Assembly (NCBI RefSeq): GCF_023053635.1
Contig: NC_086180.1
Location: 39,360,947-39,424,946, forward strand
DNA length: 64,000 nucleotides
Direction of reading: 5' to 3'
Source: Elgaria multicarinata webbii
Taxonomy: Eukaryota; Chordata; Lepidosauria; Squamata; Anguidae
The translations under genes and the position numbers were made by a program. Positions within the stretch are counted from its first letter, which is position 1; each line of letters starts with the position of its first letter. This document shows positions 45,812-56,059 of the stretch, piece after piece. The notes beneath the pieces were generated by a model, which saw only the letters and a list, made by a program, of their open reading frames with translations, made no database searches and had not been told where the DNA came from.

Positions 45812-46234
45812 CCCCCCCACAGGCAAGCTTATATTTTTTTTCATGTTGAGCTTATGATAAACCTAGAGCAATGTTCTTCCCTAATTTGGCAAGAGATGCT
45901 TTGCAAAGGACACACGCCTGCTTTTGCCCGGGGGGAAAAATGTAAATTCGTTGATTAAGAAAACATGTCTCCTTCGGCCTGCCAGTTTTGCATTTTCATT
46001 CCATATTTTGGAATGTGGGAAATATTGGTGCAGTGATAGTCAGGTTGCCTGCAAGTGTCTCCTTACTAGGTTGTTCACAGATGGTGGCAACACAATGTAA
46101 ATGTCTCTGGTGTAAGGTTGTCAACTTTTTGACCAATCACTGCTTCTGTGCTTTTTAACAGCAGTTTGATCTAGAGACATTTGCAAGCAATAACTCTTAT
46201 CTCCAAGATTAGCAATCTTCAGTTTGCTAATTTC

Positions 46235-46569
46235 TGCATATCTAGGGTGACCATATGAAAACGAGACAGGGCTCCTGTATCTTTAACAGTTGCATAGAAA
46301 AGGGAATTTCAGCAGGTATCATTTGTATATATGGAGAACCTGGTGTAATTCCCTCTTCATCACAACAGTTAAAGCTGCAGAAGCTATACTAGACTGACCA
46401 GGTTTAAAAGAGGGCAGGGCAGCTGCAGCTTTAACAGTTGTGATGAAGAGGAAATTTCACCAGGTTCCCCATATATACAAATGACACCTGCTGAAATTTC
46501 CTTTTCAATACAACTGTTAAAGTTACAGGAGCCCTGTCCTCCTTTTCATATGGTCACCCTATGCATATC
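46235..46569. mobile_element. Snapback hAT-like MITE with perfect 8-bp target duplication
   Basis: The element runs 46,243-46,561 with ends TAGGGTGACCATATGAAAA and its inverse. The flanking octamer TGCATATC is identical on both sides (46,235-46,242 and 46,562-46,569). The whole element is an imperfect palindrome: left acagggctcctgtatcttta, cagcaggtatcatttgtata and ttcatcacaacagttaaagc each recur inverted in the right half. The halves each match the single-copy form at 25,814-25,980. Confidence 0.88.
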
Positions 46570-46625
46570 AAGCAAGCCTCAATTCAACAATAGTTTTAAG
46601 ACTCAGTGTATTTGTACATACGATT

Positions 46626-46880
46626 GAACAGCCCACCATGGCTTAGTTAAGCCACGGTGGGCTACAGCATGTTCTGGTGGCCATTCTGAAGATTCAAGCT
46701 GGGGCTTGTCATGTCATCTGAACTTGAGGACTGTGGGTAATGCGAGGTTTGTTTAACACCAACATAACCCACAACACAAGAAGCTTGAATATTCAAAAAC
46801 AGCTCAGAATGTGTCATAGCCTACCATGACTTAAATATGCCACAGTGGACTGTTTTGACGATGCAAACAGGTCAAAAGCA
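46626..46880. repeat. Palindromic MITE, family D-like
   Basis: Ends ttgaacagcccaccatggct and gccacagtggactgttttga are inverted copies, with cataacccacaacacaagaa and gaggactgtgggtaatgcg in the interior also pairing in part. Confidence 0.6.
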
Positions 46881-47237
46881 GAGCTCAGACAAGGGCTATT
46901 AGTGTAGATATGTTACTGTTGCTTTAAGGCCAACTTCCAGTAATAAATAGCTCTTCATCTTGTCTCCACTACTATTTCCTGGCCTAAAGGGAATATTACA
47001 ATTAGGCTGCAAGAATACTTACTAGGGCATAAGCTTAGTGGAACTATCCTCTGAGTAAACATGTTTAGGATTGTATTGTTAATATACTTGGATTGTTATC
47101 CTAAAATATGCTGTTCTTTAAATTCCAATTTATTCCCTTTTTTTTCAGATGCTGCTGCTCCTATTCTGCAGGTTATACCACATCCATAAACCACACAGTA
47201 TGGTCATATCTTTATTATAAGCAACCAAAATATCACA

Positions 47238-47420
47238 AAGCTTGCTCCTCAGTGAAGCTTTTATTGCCCCATTGCCCTGCCTGATTCATGGAATTTTACG
47301 TGTCCGTCCGTCCATCCAGATGTCTTCCACTTGTAATCCTCCCACATTTATCCAAAGCTGCTTCTATCTTTTTTTTTTTTTTTACCACAGAAAATCCATT
47401 AAGGATAAAAAGACAGAAGA
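47238..47420 (+). repeat. Dispersed repeat family G
   Basis: In order: cttttattgcccca, gattcatggaattttac, gtcttccacttgtaatcctc, cttctatctttttt and cagaaaatccatta. The minus strand of 48,642-48,793 gives the same series. Confidence 0.7.
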
Positions 47421-47510
47421 GCACAAGGACCTCTCCATCTGGAGGTATCCAAAGTTCTCAAAATTTTGCTCACATGTCAACTTTGTGACATTTTGGTTGG
47501 TCGAAATAAT

Positions 47511-47682
47511 GGGCCTGTTCAGAAGACACTTTAAACCATGGCTTTAACCATGGTGGTTTAGCCAGAAAGCCAGGCTGAGTTCAGAAGACACCTTAAACCA
47601 TGGCTTTAACCATGGTGAGTCAGGCAAAAATCCTTATGCACCGTGGTTAAAGCCATGGTTTAAGGTGTCTTCTGAATGGGCC
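47511..47682. repeat. Family D-like MITE with internal duplication
   Basis: The ends gggcctgttcagaagacac and gtgtcttctgaatgggccc are inverted copies. Inside, ttcagaagacac-ttaaacc and atggctttaaccatggtg occur twice in direct orientation (47,518 and 47,580), followed by the inverted copy. Confidence 0.78.
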
Positions 47683-48304
47683 CATAGTGTCCTTGATGGG
47701 TTTATTTTTCTCTAATGGGCCAACACAGCTATCTACAATATATTACAGCTTATACAGAAATACAAGTGGGACGTGAAACAAAATGTTATAGTATGGAGTG
47801 TTCAGGATTCCAATAACTTCATTCTGTTCTCCCTTTCCATTGATTTTCTCCCCCCACCCGCCCCCTGCCCCCATAGTCACCCATGCTCCACATTGGGCTG
47901 TTTTAGTGAGTTACCCGCCTTTAAAGATTGTTGTATATTTGCAAATCTTGGAGTTCCCTTAGACTGATTGATTTCCCCCGTCTTGTGCTTGGGTGATGTT
48001 CTTTTGGCTACTCAAGCAACAGCACATGCAGCCTGAACACTGGAAATACAGGGGATGATAAAACAGAATGTAACTGCCCTACAGGTTAAACCTTGCTCTC
48101 TCCAATCTATCGTATCTAAAATAACCAAATTACTTTCACAGATAGGAAAATGGGATGGTAGGGTATGGGGTGGGGGAGAGATCATGTTTCATTGATTAAT
48201 TTGAACAGGACTTCCATACAAAGGGCATCTAGTATTAACAATCAAACAGCATTGTGCAACTATTTTGTCTTTTCTTCCTTAACAGTTTTTTGGGGGACAT
48301 TAGA
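47683..48304. other. Intergenic, nothing recognised
   Basis: No exon or repeat family recognised. Confidence 0.5.
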
Positions 48305-48372
48305 AAAAAGATGGGAGAAGTGGCGGGATGAAGTAGTGTGATTGCAAAATAAAGCCTTTTCTGGAAGCACCT
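48305..48372 (-). repeat. Dispersed repeat family G, short fragment
   Basis: aaaaagatgggagaagtggc, then gcaaaataaagccttttctg and gaagcacctcc, resembles the two ends of the 48,642-48,793 copy joined together. Confidence 0.5.
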
Positions 48373-48384
48373 CCAGGGTTTGCA

Positions 48385-48558
48385 TAGGAACATATGCTGA
48401 GTCTATGGTCTACTGGTCTATCTAGGCCAGTATTGCCAAAACTGACTGGCAGCAGTTCGTTTCCCCCCTGCTTTTTCCTACCTGGAGGATGATAAGGTTT
48501 GAACCTGTGACCTTTTGTGTGCAAAACATGAGCTGTACCACTGAGCTAAAGATAGCTC
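48385..48558 (-). mobile_element. tRNA-derived SINE
   Basis: Read on the plus strand: gaacatatgctgagtc, ctactggtctatctaggcca, aaaactgactggcagcagtt, ctggaggatgataaggtttg, aacctgtgaccttttgtgtg, caaaacatgagctgtaccac and tgagct, ending in the reversed tRNA-like head. Same family as 59,033 and 63,361. Confidence 0.78.
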
Positions 48559-48641
48559 TAAGCAGAGGGCTTTTCGTGAGTATGGGAAGGCTGTATGGAA
48601 GGCTTTTCATGAGAATGGGAAGACCTTTACTGTCTTTTGTC

Positions 48642-48793
48642 AATTAATGGATTTTCTGCAGCAAGAAAAAAGATGGAAGAAGTGGTGGAAAAACATAGGA
48701 GGATTATGAGTGAAAGACGTCAGGCCCACCTCATAAAATTCCATGAATGAGAGTGATGGCACAATAAAAACCTCTTCTGGAAGGACTTCATTC
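48642..48793 (-). repeat. Dispersed repeat family G
   Basis: aatggattttctgcagcaag, aaaaagatggaagaagtggt, cataggaggattatgagtga, cataaaattccatgaatgag and gcacaataaaaacctcttct form the reverse of the series at 47,238-47,420. Confidence 0.7.
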
Positions 48794-49549
48794 TCAGTTC
48801 CCCAACTGTAAAATGGAAATAACCTCACAATGTTGCTGGGAAAGTAAATGAAATATGGAAACATTTGTTCTCTTAAATAAGTTTTTGCATTTCTAGTGTT
48901 TGTAATTAGCTAGAATGTACATGTTGGAAAAATGGCTCTCTTCCACCAACAGTATTCCAGGTGCATGCAGCGCAAGAGAAGCACAAAGGTGCATTTGGTG
49001 TCACAGAGGTGCTTTCCTGCAGTGCTGGTTCAGAGCTTGAGTGCAAAACCACCCTGCCACATGGTTTCAAGGGTTGACCTTACCATTCCTCACAACATAA
49101 TTCTTCACATTGGACAGGCAGAGATCAGCACCATGTGCTTTGATTATTTTGGGGCCTCCCTGGTGTGCTAACTGAGCACCTTCTACAAGGCCCCACACAG
49201 ATATGCCTTCTTGTGACTGGGTAGGGTACAAATCAACATAATTTACAAAATTTACATTGCTTTCTAAAATAAAGGGGAAGCCAAGACTTCCGTGTATATA
49301 TAAATAATTATGAAATTATAGGGAAGACTGGGTGTCATCTAGTTCAAAACTAGCCCCCTGCCCCACCCCAGGGCCGTCCCCATCCAAACATTTGAAAAGT
49401 ATCATCCTATTCATAGTACACCCCAAGCAGAGAAATGATTTCCCCAAGCCTATGATCTGCCTCTTGATTCTCGATTACTACTTTTGTGTCTGTTGTTTTC
49501 CTTTCCATATATATATATGGTTTTGTTTTGCAAGGCAATGACGTGTCCT
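48794..49549. other. Non-coding sequence just left of the CpG island
   Basis: AT-rich with no exon or repeat recognised; the transition to the CpG island is abrupt at about 49,550. Confidence 0.5.
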
Positions 49550-50049
49550 TTAAAAAGCGAGCACGCCATCTGCCCAGGTGCCAGCCAGCCAGCGACAATT
49601 TCGGAAGGCGTGAGATCTGTCTTCAAACCCAGCCCCCTTCCTCGGGTGCTGTCCTTGCGTGAAACGATCCTTCCTTTCCAAGAAGGCAGGTCCCTCGACG
49701 CAAATCTCCGGAACCGAGGGAGTCTCCTCCCTGCCAGTGTAAATGGAGCATGACATCTTCAGCTAAGCAGGGCGCAAAGAGTTAAAGCAGACAGTTTCCA
49801 AGTGCAGTAGTCTCTCTCTCTCTCTCTCTCTCTTTCTCTCCTTGCCTCCGCCTCCCCACCCTGTTTCTCTCTTCTCTCTCTCTCTCCCCCCCCCCCCGCT
49901 TCTAGTTTTGGCAGGGGATTAAAGTAGCTCCCCCCTGTGGCAGCAGTGACCCAGAAATGAGTTTGATTCACAGAGTCCTTCCTCCATAACAAGTAAAAAC
50001 GTCAGTCAGAGTGAGTCTCTCTCTCTCCCTCTCTCTCTCTGTATATGTG

Positions 50050-50187
50050 TGAGTGTGGTGTGTGCGAAGGGAGCCACAATCTGCTCCCACTCTCCAGTGC
50101 TTGTCTGAACTCATGAGGCAGCACAGACCCCTTCGCGCAGAGAAACTCCAGCCTCACTGGCAACCATCACAGCAGCAACAGCAGCAG
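50050..50187 (+). other. Candidate non-coding first exon ending at a consensus donor
   Basis: A good splice donor, CAGCAG|GTAACT, falls at 50,187/50,188 at the end of a short CAG/CAA-rich stretch in the CpG island. The sequence before it is GC-balanced and could be a 5'UTR exon spliced to the acceptor at 61,760. This is inference from one splice motif and position; other weaker donors exist in the island, for example near 52,606 and 52,905. The left limit given is arbitrary. Confidence 0.3.
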
Positions 50188-50376
50188 GTAACTGTGCCCA
50201 GGCAGCTCCTTACGCTGTCCTCTCCGCCCGTCGCCGCAGAACGAGCCGCCTTGCACAGCCATATTTGATGTGTGGTGCTTTTTTTTTTTTTTTGGGTTGC
50301 TTAGCTTTGGAGTTCTCCAGAAGCAGCTAGAGAGCAATTTAATGCCGAAGGTCGCTGCCTAGTGGAAATAATATAG

Positions 50377-50399
50377 TACGTCATTAATATGGCGCCAAA
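50377..50399 (+). promoter_or_regulatory. Clustered CRE-like, YY1-like and E2F-like motifs
   Basis: Three factor motifs sit within 23 bases. TACGTCA at 50,377-50,383 resembles an ATF/CREB site. AATATGGCGCC at 50,386-50,396 fits the long YY1 consensus AAnATGGCGnC. GCGCCAAA at 50,392-50,399 is a consensus E2F site read on the opposite strand. The cluster is in the left part of the CpG island, about 190 bases downstream of the candidate donor. Motif matches alone do not prove binding. Confidence 0.45.
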
Positions 50400-53300
50400 A
50401 GATTTGCTTCTTGATAGGGAGCAAAAAGGGGGAGGCAGTTGAGTTGCAGCTTTGCTATCCCATAAGCAACTTGTACATTGCTGGGGAGGGACGGGGTGGG
50501 GGCAAGGGGGAGGAGAAAAATAGGCGATTATTTTGGAGCTTTTTGAGAGCTGATCCGAATTGGGGGGGGAGGGGAGTTGAGAGCTGGCTGCATTTTATGT
50601 TGCTGCAGACTTTGCTTTGGGCAAACCAGGAGCGTTTAAAGGTGAACTAAATGAATGAACCCAGTTGCGGAGTGGGGTTTGGGGGATTGTTGTTTTGTTT
50701 TTCCGCCAGCCTTGAAGTGCTATTTTGTGGTGCACCCGTAAGACTTTTGCCATAGTTTTCTTTGTCGGTAAGGTGGGTGGGTGAGGGCGGGCTACCCTAA
50801 AGCGCATCCATGCTGGATGATAGATCAGCCCCACTCGGAAAGTGAAAAGCATTGTAACAACTTGGGAGACAGATGGTAATGGCAGAGCGCAGGTCCTTTT
50901 TAGAGAGATCTCTAGAAAGGGAAGGGGGAGGGGCGGCCAGGGAACCAGGATCTGTCGCCGTGTCACCCACATGTTCAAAATCCCCGTTGCATTAATTCAA
51001 GGGCAGGGTGTGTACGGAGGGAAAGGGGGCAAACAGGCCCCCCCCGCCAATAAAAGGCACCCTTCCCTCCACAAATGAAGGTTCCTCTTCTCGTTCGTAC
51101 GGAAAGCACTGAACGGTCGGTTGTGTAGAAGAAGTCTTATTTTTCAGGCGTGATCGTGAACTTGATGGAGCGGGGGCATTGTGTATGTGGCTCCAGAGGG
51201 GCGGTTGTTTTTTTGTGGGGGGTGGTGTTGGTGGAGGGAGGGGACCTGGTTCCGTAAAAAGAAACAAAACCACGGCCGCCGGTGGAGTCTGAGTGAACGT
51301 TCTTCCCCCCTATCGGAGGAGCAAGTTGTAACGACCCTTGGAAAGTGCACGTGTTAGGGAAGTGTGAGCGTATGGATATCATGGAAACAAGGGGTGTGTG
51401 GTGTATTAGCGGCGGGGCTTGTTGTTCGACTGCTGTTCTGCTGGGTGGCAGCAGATTCTCTCGGTGCTCAACGCTGCTGCTGCTGGCGTGGATGATTAAT
51501 GCGGGGAAAGGATGGAATGTGGAATGTTGCCCTGGGATTCGAATCCCTTCAGAACAGCCTCATTTGCTACATGCGTTGGCTCCCCCTCCCCGGCCTGGAG
51601 GCGGGGCTTTCTGCTGGGCTGCGTTTGGAGGCTACGAAGCCCGGGCAAGCAGGCGGGCAGGCAGGTGCACGGCGCCAGCAAAGGGCGCCCGAACTTCTCC
51701 ATTCTTTCAGCGCAACCTTTCCCCTCCCGCCTCCCTTTGCACCGGGAAGCTTCAATATATGCACGGTTGCTGTGCAGCCGCAAGCACTCGCAGTGCAAAC
51801 TTTTTAAAGCGCTCTTCCACCGGGGGAGGTCAGGATCTCTGCCCCCAATTCCCTTCTGTAGCAATAGCCGCATGGAGATGCCAGTTTGTCTTTTGAGGAG
51901 AGCGGTGGCGGCTTTCCGCTGCGCCCCCCTCCCCCACCGCGGGCAAAAACTGAGGGTGGGTGAGCCCGTTATGTAATAAATAGTTCATACGAGGAACGTC
52001 GGAAGGTGCGCTCGGGTGTACCGGAGGTGGCCGTTTAAAAATCCCATCGGTGTTCTTAACGCAGATAAAATAATAGGAGAAGGGGAGGAGGTGGCAAAGT
52101 ATACACACCCGGTGCTTGCAGGGGCGGAAGTAAGGATAGGATCGGTGTGTGTGTGTGGGGGGGGGAATGTGTAGATCTGTTCCCCATCTCCGCATCAAGG
52201 CAATTTTTTTTGGGAAAAATGGGTGTAGGTGGTGGTGTTTTGAAATAACCGCATCATTGCCACCTAACGGTCCGTGCTCTGTTCCCCCGCCTCCAGCAGC
52301 AGGAGGGGGAGGAGAATCTAGCCGAGGAGATCAAGCCCCCGTGCCGAAATTGAGACAAAGCCGCCACAACGCTGCTTTCCTGCTTGCCCATCTCCTTAGG
52401 TTTTGTCACTTCCCATCTTCAATCTTTGCAAGATGCTGTAGGAGCCTGTTCGTCTCTCCCCCCCACCCCTTCCTCTCGTGCACCCTTTGTGGTAGGGATT
52501 GGCTCCGTTTGTGTGTGTGTGTGTGTGTTCCCCTCTTCTCTCCCGCGGGTGGGGGCCAGAGGGCGTTTGTTTGTTTGCAACCGCCTGCTGGATGGTTTCC
52601 TGTGACAAGAGGTGATACAGTTTCCAGAACTGTCGAGGAGTGGGAGGAGAGAGGCGGACGGGCGGGGCGGTGGGTTGGGGAGGAGGGCCAGCAGCTCCTC
52701 CAAGGCTCGCGGGTGCTGCTCAATCCTCCTTCCCTCCCCAGACATTACAACATGGAGATCAGGGGGGAGGGAAGCAGGCGATGAGGAAGGCAGGCTGCAT
52801 GGCTCGCTCGCTCGCTTCGAGCGACGAGAGGTGGATTTGGGAGAGAGCGAGAGGGAGCTGCGCCGGGAGCACCAAGTTTGATTTGCAGCCGGGGCTGAGC
52901 GGATTGGTGAAGCCGGGAGGAGGGGGCGGAGCGGAAGGAGCGAGGCTGGAGGATGCGACGCGGAAGGCTGGTCAGTTTCAAATGGAGAGGCGAGCAGCGG
53001 CGGTGCGGCTCGGATTGGGCTGGTGCACGGGAAGGTGCCATCCTCGCCCCCCCCCCCAGGCTTAGGTCTTTGGCCGCCCTCTGACTTCCGATCGGGGGTG
53101 GGGGAGAGATGTTATTCTTCTAGCATTATCCCCCCCACCCGCACCCCCCGAATCGCGGTCGTGTCTGCTGCCTTTTGGAGCTTGCAATCCCCGGGTGATT
53201 AGATTGCAAAAGCGGTCGACAACTGACTGCTGCCTTGTCTGGATTAGGAAAACCGGTGGGCGTATTCAGGAGACCAGGACTGCCGAACACCTGAGCAGCT

Positions 53301-53420
53301 GTTGCCGTCGCAGACCACGGTGCTGAAGACAGGAACGGATGATCCAGGGGAAACGAACAGGCTTTTTAAACCCCGCGACGGGATAACCCCCTCATCGTGG
53401 GGGAAAGGAAGCTAAACACA

Positions 53421-54857
53421 CAGCTTGAAAGCCAATCGCCTTCCTTTCTCGAATGGGAACTTTCCAACTCAATCAGGGCTAGAGGCCTGATGGAAATAAA
53501 TCATTTTAAGGAAATAAATCATGGGAACAAATAGACCATATTTAAAAAGATAGCCATCTAGGATTTCTTGGAATTTTCATGACAGGCTAATATTTTTAAA
53601 AACATCTGCTAGGACCTCAGCGGGGGGGGGGGAAGGAAAGGGGAGACTGTATTCACAGGTTGTTTACTCTGATGTATTGCCACTGAAATGGGTATCTGCA
53701 GAGCAGAGTAAGGAACGGTCCATGAATAATCTTAGGATGCATACTCAGTATCTCTTGTCAGGGGTGATTTAACCTCCATAACTCTTTAACCAACTGAATA
53801 TACTCAAAAGTAGAGTAGTTAAAGGGTCAGATTCCCCTCCACCTCTACCCTTTCAGAGTGCGATTTTGGATGAAGTTAGGATTTAAGGCTGTGGATATAT
53901 AACCATTAGTTGGTATAGACTGATCAGCAGGATTAAAGGGTGTGATCTTGAGTGTGTGACTCTCTTTATCTATCCGTAGCTTTCTCACCACCAATATTAA
54001 CAAGTTTAAATACAGTTTGTATAATCCCTAGGAATGGGCAGCTTTCTGTTGAATTTTTGGATTTATTTCCATCACCTAAAGGGATACCATCTTGATACAC
54101 AATAAATACAACTTTGAATGAAATAGATTGGTTGTCACAATAGAAACCATTACCACGATCTGCAACAGAATCATCGCTGCTGGAGTCTGTTTGGCTTAGT
54201 GCTCATAGATGTGTACTGGAATGTGTGGCCTGTTATGGTAATACAATTATAATAAAATCTGTCTGTACTTTCCCCATGGCCTAACTGCAGTTTGACTTCA
54301 CTCCTTTTGAAAATACCCACTATTTAAGAGAGAGTGGGCATTTTCAAAAGGAGTGAAGTCAAACAGTTGTAGGTCTGCTCTCCATTTAAAGTAGTTTTAT
54401 ATACTAAAATATGTCCTTTTTCAAGAAGATCTACTCCGTGGGATATTACACTGCACAGCAAGAGGTGTGCTTTTTAGTGACAGGATTTTTCCTCCAGCTG
54501 CAGATTCCAGTCCAGCTCTTCTGAGTTATTAACACATATGGTTTAAAATAAAATAAAAAACCCTCTCCCTCACAGCTGCAGATTTCCCTTCCAGCTTCTC
54601 TGGTTTCATTCCCAGAGTACAGAACTATTACATAGCAAAATTCAGCACCCTCTCAGTGTTTGTTGCTGCTACATCATGTTGCTATTTCCTACTAAAATGG
54701 ATTCAGGTGACAGCTCCCTCCATGCGTAAGACACCAAATAAATCTGATGGGTAAGAGGTAGATTAAGCTAGACATACGTGGTCCAGTTCTTCGCTGCTAG
54801 AATTTTTGACAGGTTCTAAAACTGAAGTAAGTTGATTGTCCCCTTCATGATGGTTTA
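53421..54857. other. Intron-like sequence after the CpG island, no gene seen
   Basis: Base composition falls back to AT-rich. No exon, retrotransposon coding sequence or long open frame was recognised. The only structured element is the foldback hairpin at 54,291-54,363. By position this would be part of the first JADE1 intron, if transcription starts in the island. Confidence 0.5.
54291..54363. repeat. Near-perfect 31-bp inverted repeat (foldback hairpin)
   Basis: The left arm at 54,291-54,321 starts TTTGACTTCACTCC and the right arm at 54,333-54,363 ends GGAGTGAAGTCAAA. They pair over 31 positions with a single G-U/mismatch position around an 11-base loop. The arms are far better preserved than in the older MITEs of the window, so it is either a young tiny MITE (like mammalian MADE elements) or a hairpin kept for another reason, such as a microRNA precursor. 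The flanks lose symmetry within a few bases. Confidence 0.75.
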
Positions 54858-54858
54858 G

Positions 54859-54978
54859 GCTGCAATCCTATGCATGTTTGGAGAAAAAAAAAGACTACGA
54901 CCTCCAGCATGCCCCAGCTAGCATGCTGGGAGTTGTAGTCCTTTTTCTGTCTAAACATGCATCAGATGGCACTCTTAA
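54859..54978. repeat. Palindromic MITE, family B
   Basis: It starts ggctgcaatcctatgcatgt and ends ctaaacatgcatcagatggc. The inner arms gactacgacctccagcatgc and gcatgctgggagttgtagtc pair well. Confidence 0.82.
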
Positions 54979-55739
54979 ATAGGTGCAGAATAATGCTCAG
55001 TTAGCTTTTTAATAGATACATATTCTACACTGGTGCAAAATTGGAAAAGATCTACTGAGGTCAAGTGGGTATAACTGAAGGGCACTTGTGTGTACATTAC
55101 TCAGTGGTTTTAGGTGTGTAACAGCTCAAAAGTAGATGATGCACTTCTTACCACATATATCAAAATGTTTGAAATGATCTCTAGCATAGATGTGCTAATT
55201 AAGTCTTGATATAGCTGATATTTCTTCAGTTCATGGGCTATTTTGGAGAAAAGCTAATATCTCAGTCTTACTTCAGGGTATACATTTGCATTCTCCCTGT
55301 GCTGTCTCTGTAGTGGTCCTGTGTGGTTTATTATAGAGGCACCCGTTAACACCGTTATAGTTAATGATCTGTCAGAACTGGAATTATAAATCCTGTTTAC
55401 CCAGGGGTTTATGGAAGTCATTAAAAGTACTCGGGAAGGAAACACAGGTTGTAAAAGCTTTGACCTGGGGATGCACATTTAATGTCCATATAAAAATCTG
55501 TTTCTCTTCAGCCATTAAAATAATAATGGTAGCCACTTTCAACACATGCTGCTGTTTAACCTATATCAGGCTATGCTAGTGTGTAGCAATATTGCCTGTA
55601 TATTCATATCCTGAGGAAGGGAAAAAGATTGGATTTATTTTTATTTTGGGGTAGGTATAATTTTACATGGCAATCCCTACATTTCTGTTTAGTGGAGACT
55701 AGGTAGCCCCTACCAAATGAAAAAAAATGGAAAGAAGCT
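54979..55739. other. Intron-like sequence, nothing recognised
   Basis: No exon or repeat family recognised. Confidence 0.5.
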
Positions 55740-55817
55740 TTGGAGATGCCAGGTATTGAACCTGGGACATTTTGCATGCAAAGCTTTTGTTCTTTCACTG
55801 ACCTATAGTTCCTCCCT
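55740..55817 (-). mobile_element. tRNA-derived SINE, head fragment
   Basis: tggagatgccaggtattgaa then cctgggacattttgcatgca, aagcttttgttctttcactg and acctatag is the reversed tRNA-like head with its B box (reverse of attgaacc) kept. Confidence 0.78.
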
Positions 55818-56059
55818 TTTGTTCTATGATGTACAGTACTTACATCTCAGTCTCTGTCAGGAGGCAAATACCCCCACTTCACTAATTGCAGCATGTCCTA
55901 GGACAGTAATGATTGTCTGAAAAAGATTGTGCTCCCCTGAAAACACACTTAGAATAACCATATCCTTTCAGAAAATTGGCCATGAATACCCTTCTCTGTA
56001 CCTTACTTTTTTAAACAGTTGGTTTGTTGCAAAAAAGACACTGACCCTGTTGAGACCAT

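Larger units (their letters stand above)
49550..53420 (+). promoter_or_regulatory. JADE1: Large CpG island, probable JADE1 promoter and non-coding first exon region
   Basis: Base composition changes sharply near 49,550 from AT-rich to GC-rich with many CpGs, and drops back near 53,420. GC boxes are visible, for example GGGGCGG at 52,664-52,670 and GGGGGCGGAGC at 52,922-52,932. No TATA box stands out, as is usual for CpG-island promoters. The island lies about 8.4 kb upstream of the first JADE1 coding exon on the same strand, with no other recognisable gene between, so it most likely drives JADE1 from one or several start sites. Several open frames of 60-210 codons overlap here on both strands; they lack any recognisable domain and are typical of stop-poor GC-rich DNA. 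The island also holds CT-rich tracts (49,809-49,833 and 50,015-50,040) and C or G homopolymers. The exact transcription start cannot be read from sequence alone. Confidence 0.8.

Noticed and set aside
46243-46561. TA target duplication (Tc1/mariner type) for the TAGGGTGACC elements
   Set aside because: TA flanks the GGGTGACC ends, but the perfect octamer TGCATATC outside TAGGG...CCCTA, with 7-base and 6-of-8 matches at two relatives, fits an 8-bp hAT-type duplication better.
51345-52784. Several frames of 100-211 codons in the CpG island, both strands
   Set aside because: Stop-poor GC-rich DNA gives such frames by chance; they overlap each other, contain simple-repeat residues and have no recognisable domain.
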